A DNA stretch of 64,000 nt. Origin: Nitrosarchaeum sp. Lineage in GTDB: Archaea; Thermoproteota; Nitrososphaeria; Nitrososphaerales; Nitrosopumilaceae. How positions within the stretch are numbered: the first letter of the stretch is position 1; each line of letters begins with the position of its first letter. Shown here one piece after another: positions 1 to 7,665 of this stretch. The notes beneath the pieces were generated by a model that had not been told where the DNA came from, did no database searches, and saw nothing but the letters and a program-made list of their open reading frames with translations. The position numbers and the translations under genes are program-made. Location of the stretch: assembly GCA_023265135.1 (NCBI GenBank), contig JAHFUM010000001.1:251632-315631 (forward strand), read 5' to 3'.

Positions 1-213
1 TGGTCCAATTTGTGCAGTTATTTTAGAAGAGTTTACCATATCAACCATCCCAACAGCATATCTATTTGATTGAGTCAAAATTTCTACCATGTACTCTGAA
101 TAACGTCTTATATCAGAAACAGGAATGTCATTTTGCTGATCAATATCCTGCTCCGATATAGAATATTTCAGTAAATCTGCATGTTGTTCCGAGTTTGTTT
201 CTTCTTGTTTCAT
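1..213 (-). CDS. class III adenylate/guanylate cyclase-like protein, N-terminal part (cut by window edge)
   Basis: The reading frame starts at an ATG at 213 and runs off the left edge, giving 71 residues. After a polar, Gln/Glu/Asp-rich lead of about 50 residues comes GMVDMVNSSK, which matches the first motif of class III nucleotide cyclases (consensus D-[IM]-V-x-S-[ST]), including the first metal-binding Asp. A TATA-like stretch at 236-246 lies about 28 bp upstream of the ATG, as expected for a leaderless transcript. It is divergent from a second cyclase-like gene at 476. Whether the rest of the catalytic domain is intact cannot be seen here. The family call rests on this one motif. Confidence 0.6.
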   Translation of the reverse strand, partial: MKQEETNSEQHADLLKYSISEQDIDQQNDIPVSDIRRYSEYMVEILTQSNRYAVGMVDMVNSSKITAQIGP

Positions 214-475
214 ACAAACTATATTGGAAAAAATCTCTTAAATTCTTCTTAGCTGTTTTGATAATTTTTTAGCAGCAGAGCAAATCATAGTTTTTGATAG
301 AGATGCACCAATAATATGCATGAAAGGAATATTTGACAAAAATTCAGGAGGACTGAGGTGAGATCATGGGAAGGGGAAGGGGAAAAGTAATTTTTGGTGA
401 ATAGAGTCAATGTAAAATTGAATATTAGGTATATCAAAAAATAAGTTAATTAATTTATGTGATTAACTCTAGTAG

Positions 476-1891
476 TTGTCTAAATCTAAAGAATCTTATA
501 AAATGGATATTATGGAAAAAATAGCTGAAATTCTTGGGATTTTAGAAGAAAAAAACCTTAGCAAAGATTGGCTTCTAAGTGAATTAAAAAAACATAAAAT
601 AAAAACAGATGTATCTGCATTTTCAAATAGTTATCAAATTCTTAAAAATTGTAGCCATGAAAAAATTCAAAAAATCCTTAACGTTCTAAAAGAAGATTTG
701 GCGATAAAAGATGTTAAAACTCTGACAAGAACATTGCATTGGTTTTTTATTGATATTGTATCAAGTTCTGATCCAAATTTATCGGTTAAAAGTCAGGCAA
801 GAAAGATTTATGCGTTAAATGAGCTGATTCAAAGAACCCACACTTTCAAAAAAGAAAAAACAGAATATCTAGATATTTTGCCTACCGGAGATGGAATGGC
901 GATTGGATTTTCAGATAGTCCAGAAAAACCATTACGTCTTGCAATAGAGTTACATAAAGCATTAAGAAAATTTAATAGTTCTCAGAAAGAAAAAGACAAA
1001 ATTTTTATCAGAATAGGAATAGATACAGGACCAGTTTATTTCATGAAGGGAATAAAGGGAGAAATTTTTTGGGGACCTGGATTAATCATGGCAAAAAGAG
1101 TTATGGACTTGTGTGGACCAAACCAAATATTTGCATCTGAAAGAATTGCAAAAGACTTGAGAAGCTTATCAGAGGAAAACAAAGCAACTATGCATCCTAT
1201 AGGAGAATATGAAATAAAGCATGGTAAAGTAGTGATTTATAATATTTTTAGCAAAGAATTTGGAAATAAAACAATTCCAAAGAAAGGAAAAATAGTGAAA
1301 ACAAATGAAGATGATTTCAAACGACCAGATTTTGATTTTAATAGTGTGGAAGTTCGTTTGGAGGTCACTGAACCTAAATCAATGATGGTTCATCATACAT
1401 GGATTTGGGATGTGAAAAATGTAGCCAAAGAATCGCTGAAGGCAGTTTTTTATAGTCTAGGAGGAGATGTGCCAAGAGATTTTTCAGAACTAAATGTCAA
1501 AGTAACAGATGAAAACAACAACAGACTTGAAATAATTAGTTTGGATGTGAATAAGCCTATGGAAAAGGCATTTTATATTAAGCTGGCAACACCGATTAGA
1601 AAAAATCAAACTGGCAGATTAATAAAATTGGAATATGATTGGGAAGAACCAGAGAGAAATTTTGTATATGTATTTTCTTCCAAATCTAAAAAATTTAGAT
1701 ATTATTTTAGCGCACCAAAAGATCTTCAGTTAAAACATAGAATTTTAGAGGTCGTAAGAGATCTTGGAGATAAACGCAGAGCTGAACCACCTGCCAAAAT
1801 TGAATACCATAATGAGCACACTGAAATAGTTTGGGAGACTACAAAGAACCACAAGATACTAGCTCATGATACATATGAATTTCAGTGGTAA
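476..1891 (+). CDS. class III nucleotide cyclase-domain protein with C-terminal beta-rich domain
   Basis: 471 residues from a TTG start; an AT-rich TATA-like stretch at about 446-460 sits 25 bp upstream. Residues 1-80 are helical and charged. Residues 85-260 form a class III cyclase domain: F-I-D-I-V with Asp93 and T-G-D-G with Asp139 supply the two metal-binding aspartates, and R-I-G-I-D-T-G lies at 179-185. In the motif that normally reads N-x-x-x-R, the transition-state Asn position is Ile204 while Arg208 is kept, and the usual purine-selecting Lys before the G-D motif is not evident. Residues 285-471 look like an all-beta domain rich in aromatic residues. The protein may make a cyclic nucleotide or be a degenerate nucleotide sensor; substrate cannot be told from sequence. 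Confidence 0.75.
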   Translation: MSKSKESYKMDIMEKIAEILGILEEKNLSKDWLLSELKKHKIKTDVSAFSNSYQILKNCSHEKIQKILNVLKEDLAIKDVKTLTRTLHWFFIDIVSSSDPNLSVKSQARKIYALNELIQRTHTFKKEKTEYLDILPTGDGMAIGFSDSPEKPLRLAIELHKALRKFNSSQKEKDKIFIRIGIDTGPVYFMKGIKGEIFWGPGLIMAKRVMDLCGPNQIFASERIAKDLRSLSEENKATMHPIGEYEIKHGKVVIYNIFSKEFGNKTIPKKGKIVKTNEDDFKRPDFDFNSVEVRLEVTEPKSMMVHHTWIWDVKNVAKESLKAVFYSLGGDVPRDFSELNVKVTDENNNRLEIISLDVNKPMEKAFYIKLATPIRKNQTGRLIKLEYDWEEPERNFVYVFSSKSKKFRYYFSAPKDLQLKHRILEVVRDLGDKRRAEPPAKIEYHNEHTEIVWETTKNHKILAHDTYEFQW

Positions 1892-1898
1892 ATTGGAT

Positions 1899-2705
1899 TT
1901 ATTTTACTAATTTGTCTTCCTGGAAGCTGCCAGAGTTATTCCAGATGTAATTAAAGTAATCAAGGCACCAATCATGAAAATATGGATCTTTGCTGTAAAG
2001 CATTTCGCTTAAATCTGATTCACCATTCTTTGCAGGAAATATTATGCATGCTTCTTTCTCATTTAATAGCACAACTAGAGAAATATGATCGGTCATTTTC
2101 CTTTGCAGTTTATCTTCAATGATGGATTTCTGAAAGTTTTTCTTTTTAAATATCTCTTTTCGTTCTTCGGTAACAATGGTAGATTCAGAAAAAATTGAAT
2201 TTATTTTAATTCCAGATTTTAGTTTCTTTTCTACAATGTCTATGATTTCTTTAGAGTATGGAACTTCAGCTAGTATGTTGAAAATGTATTTTTCAGAGTT
2301 ATTATGAATTTCAGTCCATTTTTCCATTACTTTGACAAAACCTTTAATTTTTTTATGATCTTGCAAAGCTCCCAATCTCTGAATAAATTTAATTTCTAAA
2401 TCTCCCAAACTATGATTCTCAAAAAATGTTCTGTTATCAGATACAAATGAAAATGAAGGTAATAGGTCACATATCACTTTTCCAAAAACTGTAAGCGAGA
2501 AATTTGATTCATTGTCTTTTTCAACTAGCTTATTTTTTAGCATTCGAGTGATATTTCGATGAATTTCAGGAGCAGTTGCGTCTAGCTCTTCTGCAAGTTT
2601 GGAAATTGTGAGTTTTTTTTCTAGCAGTAAAAACATAATCCCTAATCTCTGCTCACTTGCAAATTCTAGAAAATCTTCAGAAGTTTTCTGAGCATTTAGA
2701 TTCAT
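1899..2705 (-). CDS. winged-helix transcriptional regulator, FilR1/DUF1724 type
   Basis: 268 residues. The N-terminal ~75 residues form a winged helix (L-T-I-S-K-L-A-E-E-L followed by an R-N-I-T-R-M recognition helix). The remaining ~190 residues resemble the FilR1 middle domain (DUF1724), a ligand-sensing domain common in archaeal one-component regulators; the C-terminal part with M-T-D-H-I-S and the downstream acidic, aromatic end fits that family. It is convergent with the cyclase-like gene, 7 bp from its stop, so it is not co-transcribed with it. Ligand and targets are unknown. Confidence 0.75.
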   Translation of the reverse strand: MNLNAQKTSEDFLEFASEQRLGIMFLLLEKKLTISKLAEELDATAPEIHRNITRMLKNKLVEKDNESNFSLTVFGKVICDLLPSFSFVSDNRTFFENHSLGDLEIKFIQRLGALQDHKKIKGFVKVMEKWTEIHNNSEKYIFNILAEVPYSKEIIDIVEKKLKSGIKINSIFSESTIVTEERKEIFKKKNFQKSIIEDKLQRKMTDHISLVVLLNEKEACIIFPAKNGESDLSEMLYSKDPYFHDWCLDYFNYIWNNSGSFQEDKLVK

Positions 2706-2746
2706 AAATTATTGTTTGAATAACTAATCTAAAAATATACTCAAAT

Positions 2747-2866
2747 TTATGATTCTGGCCAATTATTATCACATTTGTGACAATAGCCTCTAAAACCATT
2801 GTATCTTTGATCTTCAAAAATAAAGGCTGTTGTAGAGTTACAGATCAGACATTGAACTAATTTCAT
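2747..2866 (-). CDS. small zinc-ribbon protein (39 aa)
   Basis: A 39-codon frame with an ATG at 2866 and TAA at 2747. It carries two Cys pairs, C-L-I-C (residues 6-9) and C-H-K-C (29-32), spaced as in a zinc ribbon, with an aromatic end (N-N-W-P). Short zinc ribbons of this sort are common in thaumarchaeal genomes. The Cys pattern is the main support, since length alone would not be convincing. Function is unknown; a nucleic-acid or protein-binding role is only a guess. Confidence 0.65.
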   Translation of the reverse strand: MKLVQCLICNSTTAFIFEDQRYNGFRGYCHKCDNNWPES

Positions 2867-2992
2867 ACATTACTAGAATGAAATTTAGCAAATAAGATTA
2901 GATTCAAAATACAGCTAAAAAATTTCAAATCCAGCTAATTCAAAGCCGACTAAAGATAATTCTTTAAATTAGCATAGTATTTTCCCTCTCCT

Positions 2993-3907
2993 ATGAAAGA
3001 AATCGGCAAAATTTGGATGAACGGGAAGCTAGTTCCATTCAAAGATGCCAAAGTGCATGTACTTACTCATGCATTACATTATTCAACATCAGTCTTTGAA
3101 GGTATTAGATGCTATGATACTCCTAATGGTTCAGCTATTTTCCGACTTGCAGAGCATGTTGATAGACTATTTAATTCAGCAAAACTGTATTCAATGAAAA
3201 TGCAATATTCTAAAAAAGAAATAACAGATGCAATAATTAAAACTGTAAAGGCTAGTGGATTAAAAGAGTGCTACATAAGACCACTTGCATACTATGGTTA
3301 CGGTACAATGGGCCTTACACCAACTCCAAACAAAGTTGATGTGTCAATTGCATGTTGGGAGTGGAGTATGGGTGAAGGAAAAGCAGGAAAGTTTTCCGGT
3401 GCAAAATGCAAGGTTTCAAGTTGGATAAAGATAGATTCAAGATCCCAACCAATGCAAGCAAAAGCTGCATCAAACTATGCAAATGCTGCATTAGCAAGAG
3501 TAGAGGCACTTGAGAATGGATATGATGAGGCAATAATGCTAAATTTACATGGAAAAATTGCAGAAGGTAGTGCAGAAAATATTTTTGTTGTCAAAGATGA
3601 CATTATACAAACACCTCCACTTTCAGCAGGAGGACTAGGAGGAATCACAAGAGATAGTGTAATCCAGATAATTGAAGAAAATGGCGGATTTGTAATAGAG
3701 AGAGATCTCCAAAGAGATGACCTGTATTGTGCTGATGAAATATTTATGACAGGAACAGCTGCAGAAGTAAAATCAGTCACACAAATTGACAAAGTAATCA
3801 TAGGAAATGCAAAAATGGGAAAAATTACAAAAGCATTGCAAAAATCATTTTCAGACGTCACTATGGGAAAAGATGAAAGATTCTTGCCGTGGTTGACTTT
3901 TATTTAA
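2993..3907 (+). CDS. ilvE: branched-chain amino acid aminotransferase
   Basis: 304 residues, the usual length for class IV PLP-dependent aminotransferases. It transfers the amino group between glutamate and the 2-oxo acids of Leu, Ile and Val, the last step of their synthesis. The N-terminus G-K-I-W-M-N-G, the segment S-V-F-E-G-I-R-C (33-40), the PLP lysine in Q-A-K-A-A-S-N-Y (Lys157) and E-G-S-A-E-N-I-F (191-198) are all typical of IlvE. An AT-rich promoter-like stretch lies just before the ATG. It stands as a single gene between the small zinc-ribbon gene and a Cys-rich small gene. Confidence 0.93.
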   Translation: MKEIGKIWMNGKLVPFKDAKVHVLTHALHYSTSVFEGIRCYDTPNGSAIFRLAEHVDRLFNSAKLYSMKMQYSKKEITDAIIKTVKASGLKECYIRPLAYYGYGTMGLTPTPNKVDVSIACWEWSMGEGKAGKFSGAKCKVSSWIKIDSRSQPMQAKAASNYANAALARVEALENGYDEAIMLNLHGKIAEGSAENIFVVKDDIIQTPPLSAGGLGGITRDSVIQIIEENGGFVIERDLQRDDLYCADEIFMTGTAAEVKSVTQIDKVIIGNAKMGKITKALQKSFSDVTMGKDERFLPWLTFI

Positions 3908-3946
3908 TTTTCCAAAGTTTTTTACCCACAAATACGTGATATAAAC

Positions 3947-4108
3947 ATGGAATACTGTGCAACTGGAAATACTCAAGAGATTTGCTGGTTTTGTAGAAAG
4001 GGTCGCCACGAAGATTGTATGAAGGAGATTCCTATGGATAACAAGTCAGATGGTCCTCATGATTGCACATTTGACACAAAACTTGTTCCCTGCAAGTGCC
4101 AGCATTAA
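3947..4108 (+). CDS. small Cys/His-rich protein (53 aa)
   Basis: A 53-codon frame, ATG at 3947, TAA at 4106-4108. It contains seven cysteines (positions 4, 13, 16, 24, 40, 49, 51) and three histidines (21, 38, 53), with C-W-F-C at 13-16 and a terminal C-K-C-Q-H. This density points to one or two bound zinc ions or an Fe-S cluster. It lies 39 bp downstream of ilvE on the same strand, with its own AT-rich gap. No family was recognised. Confidence 0.65.
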   Translation: MEYCATGNTQEICWFCRKGRHEDCMKEIPMDNKSDGPHDCTFDTKLVPCKCQH

Positions 4109-4146
4109 ACAATTAATATCAAATACAAGACATTTGAAAATATTTT

Positions 4147-4701
4147 ATGGATTATAGCAAAGAATTTTGGGACAAATATGCAAATGAAAATGAATCAAAG
4201 TTCAACGAGGAATTTGCAAAATTTGTCAGGGATTTGGCTGTTTCATTGCGTTGTACAAGCGTATTGGAAATAGGATGTGGTACTGGAATTGATTTGAGGC
4301 TATTTCCTGAAACAGTTGATGTTCATGGTGTAGATTTAAACGACATAGCATTAGATATAGTCAGAGAAAAATTACCCAAATTTGATTTTAAGAAATCTTC
4401 AATTACGGATTTGCCTTTTGAGGATTCTTCAATTGATTTTGTTTTTACTCATCAGCTTTTGAATTATCTTGAAGATGATGTTTTAGAGAAAGGCATTTCT
4501 GAAATGTATAGAGTTTCACGAAAATATATCATGAATTGTGAGAAATATGACGAGTCAGAAAAACAAATAGATGATAATTCAAAATTTCGAAACATGCAAA
4601 AAAGATGGCTAAATTACAAAGTCAAAATTATCAGTAATGTCGATATGCATGAAGAGATAGAACCTGATAAAAGCAGATTTACCTTACTTAGAAAACTCTA
4701 G
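4147..4701 (+). CDS. class I SAM-dependent methyltransferase
   Basis: 184 residues. The SAM-binding motif I reads V-L-E-I-G-C-G-T-G (39-47), followed by an acidic motif II (H-G-V-D-L-N) and a motif-IV-like F-D-F-V-F-T-H-Q segment, in the order of the Methyltransf_11 fold. It is shorter than most members (200-250 residues), with the C-terminal strands partly missing or reduced. The substrate cannot be predicted. A further open frame of about 50 codons, in another phase, follows its stop. Confidence 0.8.
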   Translation: MDYSKEFWDKYANENESKFNEEFAKFVRDLAVSLRCTSVLEIGCGTGIDLRLFPETVDVHGVDLNDIALDIVREKLPKFDFKKSSITDLPFEDSSIDFVFTHQLLNYLEDDVLEKGISEMYRVSRKYIMNCEKYDESEKQIDDNSKFRNMQKRWLNYKVKIISNVDMHEEIEPDKSRFTLLRKL

Positions 4702-4766
4702 AAAATCAAGATTTAGTTTCTAATTCAAATTTAGAAAGATCTATAAGCGAACTAAGTAGGAACATT

Positions 4767-4859
4767 ATGAATATGACAAATAATTCTTGGTGGAAAGGAA
4801 TGCCAAAAGAGATTGAATTTGATTTAGAAATTTTATCAGATTTGAGAAATCAAAATTGA
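4767..4859 (+). CDS. possible small protein (30 aa), weak
   Basis: A 30-codon frame beginning N-M-T-N-N-S-W-W-K-G, ending TGA at 4857-4859. The frame is open back to about 4692, within the end of the methyltransferase gene in a different phase, so this could be a free-standing microprotein or a remnant of a longer methyltransferase C-terminus lost by frameshift. No motif was recognised beyond a W-W pair and an acidic amphipathic tail. Confidence 0.25.
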   Translation: MNMTNNSWWKGMPKEIEFDLEILSDLRNQN

Positions 4860-4895
4860 TTTTAAATTATTGTTTCTAAGAATTTAACAAAAAGC

Positions 4896-4968
4896 GGGTC
4901 TAGTGGGATTCGGACCCACGACAACCGGATTAAGAGTCCGGTGCGCTACCTGGCTGCGCCATAGACCC
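4896..4968 (-). tRNA. tRNA-Lys(CTT)
   Basis: Reading the minus strand, a full cloverleaf of 73 nt is present: acceptor stem GGGTCTA/TAGACCC, anticodon stem CCGGA/TCCGG with loop CTCTTAA giving anticodon CTT, and T-arm GTGGG/CCCAC with loop TCCGAAT. No intron and no encoded CCA. It decodes AAG. Confidence 0.97.
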
Positions 4969-5027
4969 ATAAAAATAGCAAAACCTAGAGTTGTTATTAA
5001 TCTTAAGATTGGAAAAGAAATTAAAAT

Positions 5028-5630
5028 TTAGTTTTGAGCTTTTGCTTCAATTTCAGCATACTTTTCAAGAATTGCAGTAAGTGCTGTTGAAACTGGAACG
5101 TCGTTCATTTTTTTCTTTTCGGCAAGTAGTTTTTGGTATGCATCTAGTGTGATGTATACTGGAATCGAACCATTTCCTTCTAGTAGTCCTCTTACATTGT
5201 ATAGTGCAGTTTCCATTCCTCTTTGAGCAGATTTTTCAAATTTTGCCTTATCCAAAATAGATCCCAATGGACCAAATGGCATGGCATAATCTACTGACAT
5301 GGTTACTCTAGTTAGATTATCACCTAATGATTTGAATTCATTGGTGATCTTCCAGTGCTTAAATGGGCCTTCAATCTGTTTTGCAGAAATTTTTTCATTT
5401 TTGACAAACTCTGTTGTTTCACAATCCCATTCGAGGCGTTTACCGCTAAAGTCACCGATTATTCTAAATGTTGTTCCAACACCCATTCCTTCTTTGATAT
5501 CCATAGGGATTACAGTCATGCCTACAGTGTCATTTTTGATTTGATCAGAAACATGTTCAGGTCTTGCAAAATAAGTAAATACGCTTTCTACTGGTGTTTT
5601 AATATCGATAGATTTTGTAACGATAGTCAA
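5028..5630 (-). CDS. SRPBCC/START-like protein with C-terminal ribbon-helix-helix-like extension
   Basis: 200 residues. Residues 1-150 match the SRPBCC (polyketide cyclase/START-like) helix-grip fold: an N-terminal strand with I-K-T-P-V-E-S-V-F, alternating strands, and a long C-terminal helix around 125-150. These bind small hydrophobic ligands in a cavity. Residues 155-198 form a separate unit with a strand (I-P-V-Y-I-T) then two helices, which is the layout of a ribbon-helix-helix (MetJ/Arc) DNA-binding domain. The frame is divergent from the gene at 5729. The START-like call is firm; the DNA-binding call for the tail is inference. Confidence 0.75.
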   Translation of the reverse strand: MTIVTKSIDIKTPVESVFTYFARPEHVSDQIKNDTVGMTVIPMDIKEGMGVGTTFRIIGDFSGKRLEWDCETTEFVKNEKISAKQIEGPFKHWKITNEFKSLGDNLTRVTMSVDYAMPFGPLGSILDKAKFEKSAQRGMETALYNVRGLLEGNGSIPVYITLDAYQKLLAEKKKMNDVPVSTALTAILEKYAEIEAKAQN

Positions 5631-5728
5631 CGTTTCAGTGTCTTGCCAATAAGGATTTAAAGGTTTTGAAGAATTTCTTATCTAAATTGATTAACACTAT
5701 ATTCATGCAGAGGTATACATAATTTGCA

Positions 5729-6253
5729 ATGACGAATTTGCGATCAGTAATCATTATGTTTGTTTTAGTGCTTGGCATAGTTCCTTTATTGTCTGATGCA
5801 TATGCGCATTCAATGTTTAATTCTGCTGAGGAGTTTCTTGGAGGGTACAGGGTTCAGGTTGCAACGCTGCCAGAATTTCCACAGATAGGAGAAAAATCGC
5901 AGATATTATTTAGAGTTGGAGACACTAGCTTCAACGAAGTTGATCACTTTACAATGGGTATCAGATTTTTTTACAATGATCAGCAAGTCGATGCAGTAAA
6001 TCCAGAACTACACAAAGGTGGTCATTACACGATGGACTATATCTGGAAAAAACCAGGAAACCATGTTGTTAAAGTAGATCTATATGATATGAAAGGTGAA
6101 CCAGGAGTTCTCACTTATACATTTAACATGAGCACTCAAAGTCCGTTTGGATATATCTTCATCATAGCTATAACAATAGGTGCTCTTTCATTAGGAATAG
6201 TTGTAGTCTATATTTATCTGCCAAAGCTATTACGTTTCAAAGTTAAATCGTAG
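5729..6253 (+). CDS. secreted, membrane-anchored beta-sandwich protein beside the oxidase cluster
   Basis: 174 residues. An N-terminal signal peptide (hydrophobic 8-20, cleavage likely after A-Y-A near 26), an Ig-like/YtkA-like beta domain at about 40-135 and a single C-terminal transmembrane helix at about 140-163 followed by a basic tail. Most of the protein should face outside the membrane. Its stop overlaps the 3' end of the convergent ctaA gene by 11 bp. The YtkA-like resemblance and location suggest a role near copper handling or oxidase assembly, which is inference. Confidence 0.7.
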   Translation: MTNLRSVIIMFVLVLGIVPLLSDAYAHSMFNSAEEFLGGYRVQVATLPEFPQIGEKSQILFRVGDTSFNEVDHFTMGIRFFYNDQQVDAVNPELHKGGHYTMDYIWKKPGNHVVKVDLYDMKGEPGVLTYTFNMSTQSPFGYIFIIAITIGALSLGIVVVYIYLPKLLRFKVKS

Positions 6254-6686
6254 ATTCAATTGGTTTTTTTGCAATTTTAAATGCAAACAATGCAGTTAGT
6301 AAGACCATTGAAAACAGCAGTATTCCAACCCCCAAGTGAATTGCAACAAGTACGGCATGAAGTTTTAGATTAATCACTATAGCACCCAAAGTAATTTGGG
6401 TAACTACCAGAATTGCTGCAAAAGCGCTGGTGAACTTTATCTTTCTGTGGGCATCTTTGTTGAGCCAACTTACAATTGCAGTTACAATTACAAGTGTGGC
6501 AGTAGTTACAGCAACTAATCGATGAGTCCATTCAATAAAATATTTTGCGTCAGGTAACACACCATTTGGACAAAGCGGCCATTCAGGACAAGACAATCCA
6601 AGTCCAGCTGATGAGACGTATCCACCTATAAACATCAAAGAATACAAAACAATCAAAGACGCTAATGCGAGATATTTTAGAGCCAA
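6243..6686 (-). CDS. ctaA: half-size heme A synthase (CtaA/COX15 family)
   Basis: 147 residues with four transmembrane helices, versus eight in bacterial CtaA. Key motifs are L-S-C-P-E-W-P-L-C (a Cys pair), E-W-T-H-R-L-V-A with a heme-ligand-type His, and H-A-V-L-V-A-I-H-L with two further His. Half-size CtaA is known from Aeropyrum. It would oxidise heme O to heme A for the oxidase encoded just upstream. A longer frame back to an ATG at 6845 exists, but it would overlap the cupredoxin gene by 157 bp; a TTG at 6684-6686, two bases after that gene's stop, is the better start. Confidence 0.85.
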   Translation of the reverse strand: MALKYLALASLIVLYSLMFIGGYVSSAGLGLSCPEWPLCPNGVLPDAKYFIEWTHRLVAVTTATLVIVTAIVSWLNKDAHRKIKFTSAFAAILVVTQITLGAIVINLKLHAVLVAIHLGVGILLFSMVLLTALFAFKIAKKPIESTI

Positions 6687-6688
6687 TA

Positions 6689-7654
6689 TTATTCTACTAT
6701 GAATGAACCTTTCATTCCTTGCAACGCATGTCCTGGAACAGTACAGACATAGTAGTATGTTCCTGGTGCACCTGCAGTAAAGGTAACAGTGCCACCTTGA
6801 CCGGGCTTTATTGGGTTTGATGCGGCTGCAATTGCTGAATTCCAAAGTACACTACTGACATTTTCTGGATCTGAGACAATTCCAAATGCATGAAATGATT
6901 TACCTTTGTTTGTTACTGTAAAAGTAACATCGTCACCAGATTTTACCTTAAATTCCGGATTGTGTCCTTCTTCTCCGGGCAATGCATTAAATGCAAATGT
7001 TTTGAAATCAGATGATTCGATGAAATTTACACTAAAATCATGATGAACGCCAGTGGGGGCTGCTGCTGCCTTTGGAGCTTCACCTGCTTTTGCCGGACCA
7101 ACTACAATCTCTCCCATCATACCTTGTTCTCTGTGTCCTGGGACAGTACAGATGTAGTAGTAAGTTCCTTCCTCGGATGGAATAAATTTAGAAGTGCCAC
7201 TTTGACCAGGTTTTAGAGGATTTGAAGCACTTTTAATTGCACTAGATTCAATAATTCCTGTAGCTCCTTCAGCCGCTTTGGTTACACCAAATGCATGAAA
7301 TGATTTTCCTCCATTTGAAACATTAAAGGCAATCTCATCTCCAACATTTGCATTAATTGTAGGATTATGCCCATCTTCTCCGGGCAATGCATTAAATGCA
7401 AATGTTTTGAAATCTGGGGATTCAATAAATTTGAGAGTGACATCCATGTGTTTTCCAGTTGCTACACCTGGTGCAGCATTATGTGCAGATGCTCCAGCCA
7501 TTTTGGCAACTACTGGAGCTTGATATGAAATCCAGAAATCCCACATGCTAAAGAAGATCACACCGCCAACGATGCATATACTTAGAATAATTGCCAGCAT
7601 TTTTCCAGTTCTTGCTGAAGTTGTTCTGTAAATTTCTTGGTTATGTTGACTCAT
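6689..7654 (-). CDS. membrane-anchored protein with two plastocyanin-like cupredoxin domains
   Basis: 321 residues: a transmembrane anchor at about 19-38, then two cupredoxin domains (70-186 and 205-321) joined by an Ala/Pro-rich linker. Each keeps a full type 1 copper site: His120, Cys169, His174, Met179 in the first and His255, Cys304, His309, Met314 in the second, both in the frame S-F-H-A-F-G ... C-T-V-P-G-H. It probably carries electrons outside the membrane to the CuA centre of the oxidase, replacing cytochrome c, as expected for copper-based respiration in ammonia-oxidising archaea. It lies 11 bp after subunit I. The two domains share a 41-bp identical DNA segment. Confidence 0.9.
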   Translation of the reverse strand: MSQHNQEIYRTTSARTGKMLAIILSICIVGGVIFFSMWDFWISYQAPVVAKMAGASAHNAAPGVATGKHMDVTLKFIESPDFKTFAFNALPGEDGHNPTINANVGDEIAFNVSNGGKSFHAFGVTKAAEGATGIIESSAIKSASNPLKPGQSGTSKFIPSEEGTYYYICTVPGHREQGMMGEIVVGPAKAGEAPKAAAAPTGVHHDFSVNFIESSDFKTFAFNALPGEEGHNPEFKVKSGDDVTFTVTNKGKSFHAFGIVSDPENVSSVLWNSAIAAASNPIKPGQGGTVTFTAGAPGTYYYVCTVPGHALQGMKGSFIVE

Positions 7655-7665
7655 TTCATTTTCTC

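Noticed and set aside
368-382. G-rich run (three G tracts) as a G-quadruplex
   Set aside because: Only three tracts of three or more G are present, so a four-tract intramolecular quadruplex is not formed. It is noted as odd in this AT-rich gap but not claimed.
3475-3861. 128-codon antisense frame within ilvE
   Set aside because: It is the shadow of the ilvE codons with no start signal or family character. Other long antisense frames, such as those inside gatE, dnaK and lhr, were rejected on the same grounds.
6687-6845. Extension of ctaA to an ATG at 6845 (200-residue form)
   Set aside because: The extra 53 codons lie inside the cupredoxin gene on the same strand and add no CtaA-like features. 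A TTG two bases after that gene's stop gives a normal half-size CtaA.
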